A stretch of DNA of 64,000 nt from a virus (IMGVR_UViG_3300036770_000877:40500-104499); one strand, 5' to 3'. Shown: positions 10,082 to 20,091, numbered from the stretch's first letter. Notes: generated by a model from the sequence alone, not told the origin. Numbers and translations are program-made.

Positions 10082-10470
10082 CCTAGTCTCCATCCAAGAG
10101 TCGAACCAGTATATATTAATACCGCCGCTGCTTTATCTACGTCAATTATAGCATTTTCTGCTACCCCGTTAATATTTTTATTATTACGGTTAATAGTAAT
10201 GTTATGTGTTCCCGCCGTTCCAGATGCATCAAAGATCTGAACTTCGTCTCCTAAAGAAGGGTTTAATGGAAGTGTAATAATTCTTTCAGATGAAGTGTCT
10301 ACAAAGTAGCGATAACCAACCTGGGCGGTTATATTAGAGGCTACGGTTGCAGAAACTTCTTTCTTTCTTTGAATAAGATCTGCTTGTGTTACATAATCTG
10401 GCGGAATAGCAGCCATTATACCTACATTTACCCATTCAGTTCCGCTCCACACTTTAATTGTTTTAGCCAT
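10078..10470 (-). CDS. Small fibre-associated protein, 130 aa
   Basis: A 130-residue protein whose C-terminal half (ITLPLNPSLGDEVQIFDASG, then ITINRNNKNINGV, ending TGSTLGWRLG) matches the C-terminus of the 622-residue fibre at 13852-15720. This shared beta-helix-like cap suggests a trimeric tip or connector. It is coupled to both neighbours (TAATG upstream, ATGA downstream). Confidence 0.7.
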   Translation of the reverse strand: MAKTIKVWSGTEWVNVGIMAAIPPDYVTQADLIQRKKEVSATVASNITAQVGYRYFVDTSSERIITLPLNPSLGDEVQIFDASGTAGTHNITINRNNKNINGVAENAIIDVDKAAAVLIYTGSTLGWRLG

Positions 10471-12008
10471 TAGAATGTCACCGTTCCACTTCCTGCGGTA
10501 AACTTGTAAACCTTATACCCAGGTCTACCAATAGTATCTAATGTATATGTTAATCCAGCACTAATACTTGAAATATTTAGATATGAATCTGGATATGCAA
10601 CAATAATCACTCCAGAGCCACCATTACCAGCTGGTGGCGCATCATCACCACGCATTGAACCTCCACCAGAACCTGTGTTGGCTGCACCACTAGTTGGAGT
10701 ACCTCCAGCATTTGCTCCATTTCCTCCAATACCAGACCCTCCAAGACCTATCGTTCCGTCTCCAGAACCACCGCCTCCGCCTCCATAGTAAAGAGTTGTT
10801 CCAGTAATAGAGCTGGCAATTCCAACACCTCCAGATGGAACGTTACCATTTCCGCCTGCTCCTCCACCGCCAGAAGAATTTTGAACTGTATATGAAACGC
10901 CAGGGTTATTTTGTGGAGATCCAGAAACTCCACCAGATCCAGTTGTTCCTGGTCCAGAGAATCCCCCTAAACCACCTCCTCCAGTAAATCCAAATGCTGA
11001 TGTTGGAAAACCATTTTGCTTGCTATTAGTTGCTGTAGATCCAACTCCACCAGCCCCCACTGTAAAAGTATATTGTGTTCCAGGTGTAACGGCAACTGTT
11101 CCTGTATAATAACCACCAGCTCCTCCTCCTGCTCCATAACAAGCACCAGGAGTTCCTTTAGCTCCAGAAGCACCTCCGCCTATTAAGAAATACTCTACGC
11201 TTGATGGAGCAACTACATTACTTACAACAACATTGAATGATCTAGATGAAGTATTAACTCCATCTGAAGCGGTAACAGTAAAAGAATAAGTTGTATCTGA
11301 TAAAATTTGAGGAGCTGTTCCAGTTAATAAACCAGTTGATGAGTTAATAGATATCCAAATAGGAAGATCAGATGATGAATAAATTATTGAGGTTCCATCT
11401 GGGTCTGTTGCAGAAACAGAAACGTTTAATTGTGTTCCTTCATAAATATTAGCAATATTTCCAGATGCTGTATTCCATATTGGAGTACCACCAGCGTCCA
11501 AAGAATTTTCTAATAAACCAAATTGTCCGTCTGGGTTTACAACTCTAATGTCATATGGTTCGTAGGCTACTGGTAAAACAGGTGTTGTCGCTGTTGCTGA
11601 AGTAACATCTATAAAAGTAGCAGTTGGAGAATTATATGAAATTAAATTTGTTCCAATAAATTGAACTGTTAATCCTGGTTTAAAATTTGAACCAGATATA
11701 GTAATCACTGTTCCAGATATTGCAGATGTTGTAGGCAATATGCTAGCAACTTGTGGAGCTGGATCTGTAGACACCTTTTCCCATCCTGCGACTCTATATG
11801 CAATTAAAGCATTCAATGTTGTGTCAAAGTATAAGTCGCCTATTGATGGTGATAAAGGTCTATTTAATGTTGTTCCACGCCCAACGTGTCCGTTTGCTGC
11901 CGTCGCATGTGTTGAAACTGCGGCGGATACAGCAGAAGAAACCTCAGCATCAGTAGCAATAGCTGTATTTGCTGATAGTATATTTGCTATATCTCTGGCT
12001 TTAGACAT
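10470..12008 (-). CDS. Glycine-rich adhesin with Ig-like modules
   Basis: A 512-residue paralogue of the 8543-10081 product. It has an N-terminal helical part, the anchor motif RPLSPSIGDLYFDTTLNALI, an IPT-like domain (SGTVITISGSNFKPGLTVQF, residues about 100-170), a putative Ig domain (LPIWISINSSTGLLTGTAP) and a glycine-rich C-terminal domain. Both ends are TAATG-coupled to neighbours. Likely a receptor-binding protein of the tail. Confidence 0.75.
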   Translation of the reverse strand: MSKARDIANILSANTAIATDAEVSSAVSAAVSTHATAANGHVGRGTTLNRPLSPSIGDLYFDTTLNALIAYRVAGWEKVSTDPAPQVASILPTTSAISGTVITISGSNFKPGLTVQFIGTNLISYNSPTATFIDVTSATATTPVLPVAYEPYDIRVVNPDGQFGLLENSLDAGGTPIWNTASGNIANIYEGTQLNVSVSATDPDGTSIIYSSSDLPIWISINSSTGLLTGTAPQILSDTTYSFTVTASDGVNTSSRSFNVVVSNVVAPSSVEYFLIGGGASGAKGTPGACYGAGGGAGGYYTGTVAVTPGTQYTFTVGAGGVGSTATNSKQNGFPTSAFGFTGGGGLGGFSGPGTTGSGGVSGSPQNNPGVSYTVQNSSGGGGAGGNGNVPSGGVGIASSITGTTLYYGGGGGGSGDGTIGLGGSGIGGNGANAGGTPTSGAANTGSGGGSMRGDDAPPAGNGGSGVIIVAYPDSYLNISSISAGLTYTLDTIGRPGYKVYKFTAGSGTVTF

Positions 12009-13852
12009 TATGCATTATTCAGGTATCTTACGATAACAATACCCGACCCTCCGTTTCCTCCAGTAGATCCAGTTGTATTTGTAAATCCTCCTCCGCCACC
12101 GCCAGTATTGGCAGCACCAGAAACTCCAGGCACTCCAGAACCATTTGATCCTGCACCACCACCGCCTTGACCTCCAGTGCTACCAGGATATGGAGATGTA
12201 TGAGCAGAACCGCCACCACCACCAGCAAACCAACCTGCAGCACCATATGTTGTACCAAAGTACGAGCTCATGTTTCTTCCTACACCACCATTACCATTTG
12301 AACTTTGTGTTGTAGGTCCACCAGCTCCACCAGCTCCGCCTCCACCTGCTGAATAATAAGGAGGGCTTTGTGATGCACTACTTGGATCATCTCCTCCAGG
12401 AAATCCTTGACCAGGTGTATATCCACCACCTACGTAAGGACCGCTTGATGATTGAGTTCCTCCTGATCCGCTACCCCAAACATTTAGAGTTGTTGGTGGT
12501 TGCCAATCCCAACCATATGCACCTTGTCCTCCATTTGCAATAGAGACTCCAGTTATTGCTGGAGTTATGGATGTATTTTGACCATCCTTAGATGTTGATT
12601 GATCTGAACCACCAGGTCTTGGAGTATATCCAGTGCCTCCCGCTCCTACTAAAACGCTATATGTTCCTGCTGGTGCTGTAATATTTTCGGCAAACATCAA
12701 GCCGCCAGCTCCACCGCCTGCTGCTCCACCAGCTCCGCCTCCTGCAATTAACATGTAGTCTGCTGAAACAGGTTTATTTATTTTAAGTGTTGAGGTTCCA
12801 GTTGTCGTAAAAACATGCATCTTATAGTTTCCAAAAGTTGTTATCGTTCCACCTTCCATTGCTGGACCTAAATAAAATATTCTATCTACATAGTTTCCAC
12901 CAGTATCTATAGCTCTTACTGTTATTTCTGAAAATACTTCTTGAGATGGTGTTCCAGAAATAACGCCAGTTTCTTGATTTAAAGATAATCCACTAGGTAA
13001 AGTTCCATACACAATTGAATAATCAATATCTGTATTTTCAGTATCAGATGCTAATAATGTTGTAGAATAAGGAACTCCAGTAGAAATTACTGGCAGATTT
13101 GAATTTGTTTGCCATGATGGAGAAGATCCAGCAGTTATACTATTTGAAAGAATATGTAAATTAGATCCTGTAGGAGATGTTACTCCTGGATTTGTTACCT
13201 TTAAAGAATATGTTCCTGGTGCAAAGCTATCTGGTCTTACAAATGTAATTGATGTATTAGATACACGAGTAAATGATTTAGGTGTTATTTCATTATTATT
13301 TGAGTCTACTATTTTTAAATCTACGTTTAATGCAAAATTTCCACCAGTAATAGTTGCTGAATCATCTATATTTACTAAAGCTGTTGGTGTAACTGAAGAT
13401 AAAAATGGTCCTGCGGTTGTTTGAGATGTAGTTGTATCTGCAGTAAATGTTGTTTTATAGCTAAATGAAAGCAGGTCTCCCTGTGACCCACCTATAACTA
13501 CTATTTTATTAAAGTTACCAGTAGCATTTAATGATGGGGACTTTGTGTATCCAACAACTGAGCCATCTCCTGAATATACATATATGTCGTAAGTAGCATC
13601 TCCAAGAGCTGAATTAATTGTGTAAGCTCCAGCAAAGTATTCTTTTGTAAATGTGGCAGTTGTAACTGACCCATTGAGAGTTACGTTAAAGTCATTTGCT
13701 CCTGTTGCTGGAAGCCATCCAGAAGATGTATAAATTTCTTGTACGCCGAGTGTACCATTATAAAATGTTTGGCCAATTGCTGGATTTGCAGGTCTATCTG
13801 AAGATGTACCAAAAGGTACCCCTCCAAGCGCAGATGTTCTAATATCGCTCAT
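12008..13852 (-). CDS. Glycine-rich adhesin, long form
   Basis: A 614-residue member of the glycine-rich adhesin family. It starts MSDIRTSALGGVPFGTSSDR followed by PANPAIG, has IPT-like and putative Ig modules (SGLSLNQETGVISGTPS) and a glycine-rich domain over roughly residues 365-610. An upstream ATG at 13867 would add five residues, but ATG 13852 overlaps the previous stop (TAATG), the junction type used throughout this array. Confidence 0.75.
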   Translation of the reverse strand: MSDIRTSALGGVPFGTSSDRPANPAIGQTFYNGTLGVQEIYTSSGWLPATGANDFNVTLNGSVTTATFTKEYFAGAYTINSALGDATYDIYVYSGDGSVVGYTKSPSLNATGNFNKIVVIGGSQGDLLSFSYKTTFTADTTTSQTTAGPFLSSVTPTALVNIDDSATITGGNFALNVDLKIVDSNNNEITPKSFTRVSNTSITFVRPDSFAPGTYSLKVTNPGVTSPTGSNLHILSNSITAGSSPSWQTNSNLPVISTGVPYSTTLLASDTENTDIDYSIVYGTLPSGLSLNQETGVISGTPSQEVFSEITVRAIDTGGNYVDRIFYLGPAMEGGTITTFGNYKMHVFTTTGTSTLKINKPVSADYMLIAGGGAGGAAGGGAGGLMFAENITAPAGTYSVLVGAGGTGYTPRPGGSDQSTSKDGQNTSITPAITGVSIANGGQGAYGWDWQPPTTLNVWGSGSGGTQSSSGPYVGGGYTPGQGFPGGDDPSSASQSPPYYSAGGGGAGGAGGPTTQSSNGNGGVGRNMSSYFGTTYGAAGWFAGGGGGSAHTSPYPGSTGGQGGGGAGSNGSGVPGVSGAANTGGGGGGFTNTTGSTGGNGGSGIVIVRYLNNA

Positions 13853-15720
13853 TATCCAACCTTCCATCCATAGGTGCTACCAGTATAAAGTAATGTATAC
13901 CAGCCACCATTATTGTCAATTATTAAATTGCCAGTCCCGCCATTTATTTTATTGCCGTTTCTAGCCACAGTTATATTATACGTTGAAGCGTTCCCAGAAG
14001 CATCTACGATCTGAATCTCATCGTTTAGCGCAGGTGACGCAGGTAGCGTCAATGTAAGCGCAGAAGCCGATGTAACAAAATATCTCTTTTTAGCTACCAA
14101 GTTAGTGTTAGCAGATATTGATAATGGGGCTACTGAAGTATTGGCAGCAAGTAAGGCATCTGTTTCTGCCTGTGTATATGTATCTACTGCATTAAAATTA
14201 GTTACTGTAAGTACTTCAATTATATCCCCCGCCGTTGCGTCGGCAGTAAGAACAACTGTATGCTCTGTAGGTGTTGTATAGTCTGTAGTACGAATAAGCA
14301 GAATACCATTCATAAATACCTGCTCGTATCCAGGAATGAATGGAACAGTTGTAGTAAATGTATCTTGTTCTGCTACTGCTGTAAATACTTGACGACGTAC
14401 TAGATTTGGATCAAATACGTCAACCTCATCATCTGAGTCAATCCATATCTGTCCTACTTCTGGAGATGTTGGAGCAGTTGTTTGATACAGGGCACCTGGT
14501 TGTGTAGATGCATCAATCTGATCAATAACGAATGCTGTTGTAGCAATTTGTGTAGTATCTGTTCCTACCGCTGCTGTCGGCGCTGTAGGTGTACCTGTAA
14601 ATGTAGGCGATGCTGATGGAGCCTTAGTTCCAAGAGCTGTTGTTACCGTGGCTGCAAATGATGCGTCATCATTAATAGCCGCTGCTAATTCATTTAAAGT
14701 ATCTAGTGTTGCAGGAGCTGCATCTACAATTGCAGCAGCCGCTGCTGAAGCAGCGTTATCTGCATAAGTCTTTGTAGCTAGGTCTGCGGTATTTGCAATA
14801 CCGTGAATATTAGTTGTGTCTGATTCATGTGATGATAAAGCAGATGCTGCAGCAGATTGTGCTGCTGCTGCTGATCCAGCGGGATCAAATAGGTTATCAA
14901 TAGTCTGATTAGTCCATAGCCCAGTAGTTGAGTTATATCTTAGTACCTGATTATTTTGCTTCCCGCTTATGTAGACATCATGAATTTCATCTAGCTCAAA
15001 CCCGTTTTGAACCTTTACAAAGATAGATCCTGTGTTTACTTGGGCTCTAGTTACAATACCTACAAATACTAAATGCTGTGGAGCATATGGCTTATTAGCC
15101 AAACCATAAATTACTGAACCTGGAGTAGATCCTAGCCATACTGGATCTCCTGGTTGAGCTGTTGAAGTATCAATGCCTTCAATAAGACCTTCGGTTACTA
15201 CCGTTCCAATTGCACCGTCTGCTACGGTATCTTCCATAATTCCAAAAGTTTTAGATGATGTTGATTCGGCAGAGTTTGAAGAAAGAACTACTCTAAGTTG
15301 ACCCGATGCTCCTACAGCCCCAGCTGCGGAAACTACCTGACCTTTATAAATAGTTGAACCAGTATTATTTACTACTTCTTGAGAAATTTTATTTGCAGTT
15401 CCACCAACACCAGTTAGTATTACTTGGTTTCCTACGTCGTCATATGTGGCGGTAAGGTTGACATGGTTTGCATGGTTAAAAAGGGCTGCCGAAGCATCCT
15501 GAGCCATTTCGTCTGTATATGTAGGAACAGTCTCTAATTGACGTACTCTATAGTCAAGGCTAGTGGTATTTGCCGAGTTGTTTATTCCAACCTTAGTCTC
15601 TAAGGCTTCAATGGCATCATTCGCATCCGCATGTTGCTGAGAGTGCGATGGAGCATCTAGTTCGTTTGTGCTGGCGGGATTTGTTAGGTTATCCAGCGAA
15701 GTCGGGAAATTGGTAGCCAT
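13852..15720 (-). CDS. Tail fibre, 622 aa, with conserved C-terminal cap
   Basis: A 622-residue fibre. The N-terminus (MATNFPTSLDNLTNPASTNE) is typical of phage fibre starts. The middle holds the recurrent unit APATLDTLNELAAAINDDAS followed by a PSASPTFTGTPTAPTA element, and the C-terminus matches the 130-residue protein at 10078-10470 (ending TGSTYGWKVG). The gene has its own short upstream gap, then heads the coupled run of four genes down to 8543. Confidence 0.75.
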   Translation of the reverse strand: MATNFPTSLDNLTNPASTNELDAPSHSQQHADANDAIEALETKVGINNSANTTSLDYRVRQLETVPTYTDEMAQDASAALFNHANHVNLTATYDDVGNQVILTGVGGTANKISQEVVNNTGSTIYKGQVVSAAGAVGASGQLRVVLSSNSAESTSSKTFGIMEDTVADGAIGTVVTEGLIEGIDTSTAQPGDPVWLGSTPGSVIYGLANKPYAPQHLVFVGIVTRAQVNTGSIFVKVQNGFELDEIHDVYISGKQNNQVLRYNSTTGLWTNQTIDNLFDPAGSAAAAQSAAASALSSHESDTTNIHGIANTADLATKTYADNAASAAAAAIVDAAPATLDTLNELAAAINDDASFAATVTTALGTKAPSASPTFTGTPTAPTAAVGTDTTQIATTAFVIDQIDASTQPGALYQTTAPTSPEVGQIWIDSDDEVDVFDPNLVRRQVFTAVAEQDTFTTTVPFIPGYEQVFMNGILLIRTTDYTTPTEHTVVLTADATAGDIIEVLTVTNFNAVDTYTQAETDALLAANTSVAPLSISANTNLVAKKRYFVTSASALTLTLPASPALNDEIQIVDASGNASTYNITVARNGNKINGGTGNLIIDNNGGWYTLLYTGSTYGWKVG

Positions 15721-15744
15721 ACCTTCCTATTATACCCCGAATAT

Positions 15745-16029
15745 CTACCAAAAGTGCTTTATGATAGCAGCTGAAGCCAAAATAGACCATCCTATATTAA
15801 AATATATAATAGTAGGCAAAGTCTTGACTGTTGAAGTAAGTATCAAGGTCAAGCTTGATGCGAGAGCAAATATGTAAAGCCACCAAAACTGAACCCCGAA
15901 AAGAAGTCCAGGAAATATGATTGCAAGTTTTGTTGAGAATGCCCAGAACTCAATAATATTGGTTTTGTTCCAATATGACTTTTGTCCTAGTTGTTTTGTT
16001 ACTTCTACGATTTCTTTAGGCTTTATCAT
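15745..16029 (-). CDS. Membrane protein downstream of halogenase cassette
   Basis: A 94-residue protein with two or three hydrophobic segments (LAIIFPGLLFGVQFWWLYIF, then an LILTSTVKT stretch and an IGWSILASAAII helix). The start at 16029 is chosen because ATGA overlaps the stop of the 234-residue gene. Function unknown. Its link to the halogenase and its partner is only positional. Confidence 0.65.
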   Translation of the reverse strand: MIKPKEIVEVTKQLGQKSYWNKTNIIEFWAFSTKLAIIFPGLLFGVQFWWLYIFALASSLTLILTSTVKTLPTIIYFNIGWSILASAAIIKHFW

Positions 16030-16730
16030 TCGTAGCTTTTCTTTGCCCAAGCATTGTCTCTATACCACCCTAAAATTTTTCTTACGGACTTACTAGATGC
16101 TTTCCAACCTTCTAAAATAATATCTTTACAGTATTCTGAGATCCACTTATCTCTTTTAAATGGAATAATCTGGAAAAGAGGTGTTCCCATTTCTATGATA
16201 CCGCTAAAATCTTCTTTTAAAAATATTGAATAGTTTCCTGGAAATAAAGGATATTTATCAGTATCTATAATTGCAGACAAACCATAGAATGGTAGGTCTG
16301 GTCTATTAAATGGTTGAGTTATAAGTATGCTATATCCTGGTGGTGTTTTTATATATAACGGATGGCTTAATGTATAGTGAACATCTGAATATCCAGCCAT
16401 TTTTGGCATAAATCCAGATTGGGCGCTATCTCTAACTCCAATTATGTTATCTTCTTTTTCTTTCCATCTTATATTTTGAATCCCAGTATTTTCATCTTTT
16501 ATCACATAAAGATCTGCCCATAGCTCAAAAATATATCCAGAAATCATAGCGTCCGTAAATGGCATACAAACTTTAAAAGTTTTTTTAGCATTTAGCAAAT
16601 TTTCGTCTGGCGTCCCCATGAATCTAGGAGTTTTTTTAAACCACTCTGGAAGATAAGACTTTGCTGGCTTTGGAAAAGATATATCCCAAAGCCTGTCTGA
16701 TAGAGCAAACTTTATTGTTTTATTTTTCAT
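16026..16730 (-). CDS. Halogenase-associated protein, 234 aa (DUF6065-like?)
   Basis: A 234-residue protein rich in aromatic residues and prolines (ISFPKPAKSYLPEWF, TPPGYSILITQPFNRPDLPF). It resembles uncharacterised proteins of phages and bacteria found near flavin-dependent halogenases, possibly DUF6065; this is from memory. It overlaps the end of the halogenase by 11 bases, so the two are co-translated. It may supply or bind the halogenase substrate or modify the same target. No catalytic motif is visible. Confidence 0.6.
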   Translation of the reverse strand: MKNKTIKFALSDRLWDISFPKPAKSYLPEWFKKTPRFMGTPDENLLNAKKTFKVCMPFTDAMISGYIFELWADLYVIKDENTGIQNIRWKEKEDNIIGVRDSAQSGFMPKMAGYSDVHYTLSHPLYIKTPPGYSILITQPFNRPDLPFYGLSAIIDTDKYPLFPGNYSIFLKEDFSGIIEMGTPLFQIIPFKRDKWISEYCKDIILEGWKASSKSVRKILGWYRDNAWAKKSYE

Positions 16731-18309
16731 TATGGATATTTTCCTTTAGCCATTGATACATAGTTGGTGAAGCATCTGCTTCTTCCTGCCAAAGTTTACG
16801 GAATAGATCCCATGTCTTCCACGTATCTTTGCAGTATTCATAATAATCGATACCGTCATAGTGATGCCATCTTTCTACTGTATCTTTAGTAACAGGGAAA
16901 TAATTAAGTCCTGTAGCAATACAGTGGATTCCACCAACCCCGTCATATCTTTGACGATTAATGTGAATATCACCCATATCTTGGAATCCAATAACCATAG
17001 ATGGATTTAATTCTTGAAGATCTGGCTGGAATGTCTTATCTGTAATATCCTGCCAATATTTTGTATCTTGTCTATTTGAAAGAGCATAATGTTGAGCAAC
17101 AAACTCCTTAAATCCAAGATACTGTCTACGTGTTGTCATATTATAAACATCACGATCTGTTTGTGTTACCGTTCCACGGCTTAATGTCTTTACTAGCTTA
17201 TCTAGAAACTCATGGACTGTAAATAGACCATTAGATTCTAGCGGCTCAATAAATCCAGCAGCAAATCCAATAGCAACAACATTCTTTACAAATGTGCGCT
17301 TATGAATTCCCACCTTAAACTTAATATACCTGTATTCAAAATTATCTACATCACGATTTGGATCATGTATAGTCATCTTATCTGATCTTAAGTGATCCTT
17401 AAATTCCTGCAGAGCATCTTCCTTTGAGATGTACTTATCGCTAAATACATATCCTGTTCCGATACGTTCCCATGAAGGAATATTCCATACCCAGCCATTT
17501 TCAATGGCAATACAGTTAGTGTATGGCTCCATCTCTTTTTCCTTATCCGTATAAGGAATACGAGTAGCCCATGCGCTGTTATTTGGAAGCATATGCTCAA
17601 AATCATCCCATGGCTCGTTCAATGCACCTTCGAGCAACATTGATTTAAATCCAGTACAGTCAATAAATAGATCTGCAGTTATCTTTTCTCCAGTAGTTAG
17701 AGTTACTGATTCAATTCCCGCATCATTTGTAGAAACCTCAGTTACTGTATCTGCTACTACTATAACTCCACGAGGAATACAGTAGTTATTCTTTAGCCAC
17801 TGACCAAACTTAGTAGCGTCAAAGTGGTATGCGACATCTTGCTTAAAGTTAAAGTTACCCAACTTGCCCGATTCATTCCATGACAGCTTATTCTGTTCTG
17901 CCAAAGTAAGGGCGGGGAAGAAAGTGCGAGCATAATCTGCTACATCTAGATCTGGAAACTTAGCCTTCTTAACATACCAGTCATTAAGACCATTAACTGT
18001 TCCATCTAGGAATACCTTACCAAATGGGTAGTGGAATCCACCAGCATCCTTATTATAAAAATCTGTAAACTTAATAGACATCTTATATACAGCATCTGTT
18101 GCTGGCATAAAGTCTTTTTCATCAATACCAATCCAATTAGCCCATCCAGTAATCCCGCCTAATGTAGATTCTCCCACACCAATAATCGGATAATCTGGGG
18201 ATTCTATTACAACAATTTCCTTATCTGGAAATGCTCTAATCATGGAAGCGGCTGACATCCAGCCAGCTGACCCTCCACCAACAATAACAATCTTATTTAA
18301 ATTAATCAA
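16720..18309 (-). CDS. Flavin-dependent tryptophan halogenase-like protein
   Basis: A 529-residue flavoprotein of the tryptophan halogenase family. An FADH2-binding GGGSAGW motif lies at residues 11-17; the expected catalytic lysine is K80 (MSIKF); the signature GWVWNIP is at 272-278; and EPLES at 355-359 places E358-S359 where the active-site Glu-Ser pair of PrnA-type enzymes occurs. These enzymes make HOX from halide, O2 and FADH2 and halogenate an aromatic substrate; a flavin reductase from the host would be needed. The start appears to be TTG with AGATAGG upstream. Finding it inside an adhesin array is unusual, although some cyanophages carry similar genes. The true substrate is unknown. 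Confidence 0.88.
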   Translation of the reverse strand: MINLNKIVIVGGGSAGWMSAASMIRAFPDKEIVVIESPDYPIIGVGESTLGGITGWANWIGIDEKDFMPATDAVYKMSIKFTDFYNKDAGGFHYPFGKVFLDGTVNGLNDWYVKKAKFPDLDVADYARTFFPALTLAEQNKLSWNESGKLGNFNFKQDVAYHFDATKFGQWLKNNYCIPRGVIVVADTVTEVSTNDAGIESVTLTTGEKITADLFIDCTGFKSMLLEGALNEPWDDFEHMLPNNSAWATRIPYTDKEKEMEPYTNCIAIENGWVWNIPSWERIGTGYVFSDKYISKEDALQEFKDHLRSDKMTIHDPNRDVDNFEYRYIKFKVGIHKRTFVKNVVAIGFAAGFIEPLESNGLFTVHEFLDKLVKTLSRGTVTQTDRDVYNMTTRRQYLGFKEFVAQHYALSNRQDTKYWQDITDKTFQPDLQELNPSMVIGFQDMGDIHINRQRYDGVGGIHCIATGLNYFPVTKDTVERWHHYDGIDYYEYCKDTWKTWDLFRKLWQEEADASPTMYQWLKENIHNEK

Positions 18310-18385
18310 TGATATACCTATCTCTAAAAAGACTAATGCCTCTACTTATAGGTTACTATAATAGAGGCATTTTGTCAATGCTTTT

Positions 18386-18670
18386 TTATGAAAGCTTTAT
18401 CCAAGCTGTGGTTTCTTCGTCCCAGCGATAAACTCCATCTTGAGGGGCTAATCCTGCTGGAGATTCCCACTCATAAGTTTCTTCATTAAATATCCAGGAA
18501 TTCCATGGTTTAATATCTATAAATTTATTGGACTCAAAATCATATGTTGATCCAATATGAGCATCTCTTGTTGACTCTGTTACTCTTACGTATCCAGCAG
18601 AGTTAAAAGATTCATCTCCAACAATTATATTAACTACTGTATTATTTATTACTTGTGCAAACTTAATCAT
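18386..18670 (-). CDS. Fibre-associated protein, block A copy, 94 aa
   Basis: A 94-residue Trp/Glu-rich protein (FIDIKPWNSWIFNEETYEWE). It matches the 97-residue product at 22711-23004 in length, layout and the pattern NKFI-(x)n-(P)-(F/W)-(N/D)-S-W. Such small proteins end many phage fibre operons and may be fibre chaperones or caps. It overlaps the adhesin upstream by four bases. Confidence 0.7.
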   Translation of the reverse strand: MIKFAQVINNTVVNIIVGDESFNSAGYVRVTESTRDAHIGSTYDFESNKFIDIKPWNSWIFNEETYEWESPAGLAPQDGVYRWDEETTAWIKLS

Positions 18671-19755
18671 ACGATATAGTACCTCACTATCACTGCACCA
18701 GACACTGCATTTTCAGTGCTTGAACCACCAGTTCCTCTTCCTCCAGCGCCATAATATCTTTCTGTAGCATATACTCCAGCTCTTCCAGGGCTATGCTGAG
18801 CTCCGCCGCCGCCAGATCCATAATATCTAGTTGTTCCTTCAATGTCTGAAGCATGCCCAGGTCCACCTGGCCAATCGCTATTAAATGAATTTCTTGTAAA
18901 TGCGCTTGGTGAACCAGCTGCGCCTGCTCCACCTACTCCATAATGATCTCCATTATTATGCTGAACATTGCCACCAGCAAAACCTCCGTGATGGGTTGGT
19001 GAGCCTGTAGTACCTAATCCAGTTCCTGCTGTTTGTGCTATTCCAGCTCCTCCAGTATATAATGATCCATTACTGTGCGCTCCAGCTCCGCCACCATTAC
19101 CTCCAGCAATTCCGTTTTCATTATTACACCTTCCGCCGCCGCCGCCGAGAGCGTAAACATTTCCAAAATAAGTTGAGCCACCTACTTGCCCCGTACCAGA
19201 ACTAGAACCACCATATCCAACTGTAACTGAAGTGGTTCCCACTGCTTGGTATGCATTAAGCTTAACAACGTTTCCGCCACCTCCGCCGCCTCCATAGTGT
19301 GCTCCACCTCCGCCGCCTCCAACTAAAAGAACATTGATTAGTGGAAGTGCGTTATTAGGTAATACAAAGTTTCCTGATGATGAGATTACGGAAGGGAATG
19401 AAGCAATTGCTAGTTTACCTATAGATGGGTCTGCATCAAACGGGTTATTGTAAACAGATGTTGCCTTAACTTGCGCCTTATACAAAGAAATCATATCATT
19501 TGTGGGGGCAATTATATCAACTCTTGTAAATGAATGGCTAATGTAGGTAAGTTTATTTAATGCTGCTCCAGTACTTGTTCCAGCTCCAACAAAATATGCA
19601 TAACCATTTTCTTGGTTAGTTGAGTAAAGAGCATAGTACCCTGCTGAACCTCCTTGAGACCAAGAGCGATTGAAAGTTTCCATATGAACAGAAGCTATAA
19701 AATTTAAATTTGCTTGGCCTCCGCCAGCTTGAGAAGGAAAACTGTTAATTGCCAT
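18667..19755 (-). CDS. Glycine-rich adhesin, block A copy
   Basis: A 362-residue protein. The N-terminal domain (residues about 1-130) contains ASVHMETFNRSWSQGGSAGY and YALYSTNQENGYAYFVGA; residues 130-355 are a Gly-rich domain with GGGGGG runs; the end is VIVRYY. It is a clear paralogue of 23001-24086, nearly identical over the N-terminal domain and diverged in the Gly-rich, presumably receptor-binding, part. Likely a distal adhesin. Confidence 0.75.
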   Translation of the reverse strand: MAINSFPSQAGGGQANLNFIASVHMETFNRSWSQGGSAGYYALYSTNQENGYAYFVGAGTSTGAALNKLTYISHSFTRVDIIAPTNDMISLYKAQVKATSVYNNPFDADPSIGKLAIASFPSVISSSGNFVLPNNALPLINVLLVGGGGGGAHYGGGGGGGNVVKLNAYQAVGTTSVTVGYGGSSSGTGQVGGSTYFGNVYALGGGGGRCNNENGIAGGNGGGAGAHSNGSLYTGGAGIAQTAGTGLGTTGSPTHHGGFAGGNVQHNNGDHYGVGGAGAAGSPSAFTRNSFNSDWPGGPGHASDIEGTTRYYGSGGGGAQHSPGRAGVYATERYYGAGGRGTGGSSTENAVSGAVIVRYYIV

Positions 19756-20087
19756 TAAACGTCAAGCTCCGCTCCAAAGACGTTGAATGATACTAGGCCA
19801 GATGACGACTGAACTGTAACTACGTCATTTTGATTAAGTGTAATTCCAAGATTGAGCGATGTTGTTGAGTTTGAATTAACTTGAACATCATATGCTAGAT
19901 ACATGTCGTCTGTTAATGTAGCTCCATCTGGGCGTACTGAAATTCTATATGTAGCAGAGTTTGCATCTCTATTCGCTACTGTAATACAGTTAATAATAGC
20001 GTCTTTTGTTCCGCTAACTGTGTAAATGTCCCAGCTAGTATTTGCTGCTGGTGACTTTTGTCCTAAAACCTTATATCTAATTGCCAT
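19755..20087 (-). CDS. Small beta-rich tail protein, block A copy
   Basis: A 110-residue beta-rich protein (MAIRYKVLGQKSPAANTSWD, ending SFNVFGAELDV), paralogous to 24086-24421. A similar fold is suggested for the 100-residue protein at 25012-25314. Such proteins are common in phage tail-fibre operons; their function is unknown. The start overlaps or abuts its neighbour as elsewhere in the array. Confidence 0.7.
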   Translation of the reverse strand: MAIRYKVLGQKSPAANTSWDIYTVSGTKDAIINCITVANRDANSATYRISVRPDGATLTDDMYLAYDVQVNSNSTTSLNLGITLNQNDVVTVQSSSGLVSFNVFGAELDV

Positions 20088-20091
20088 ATTT

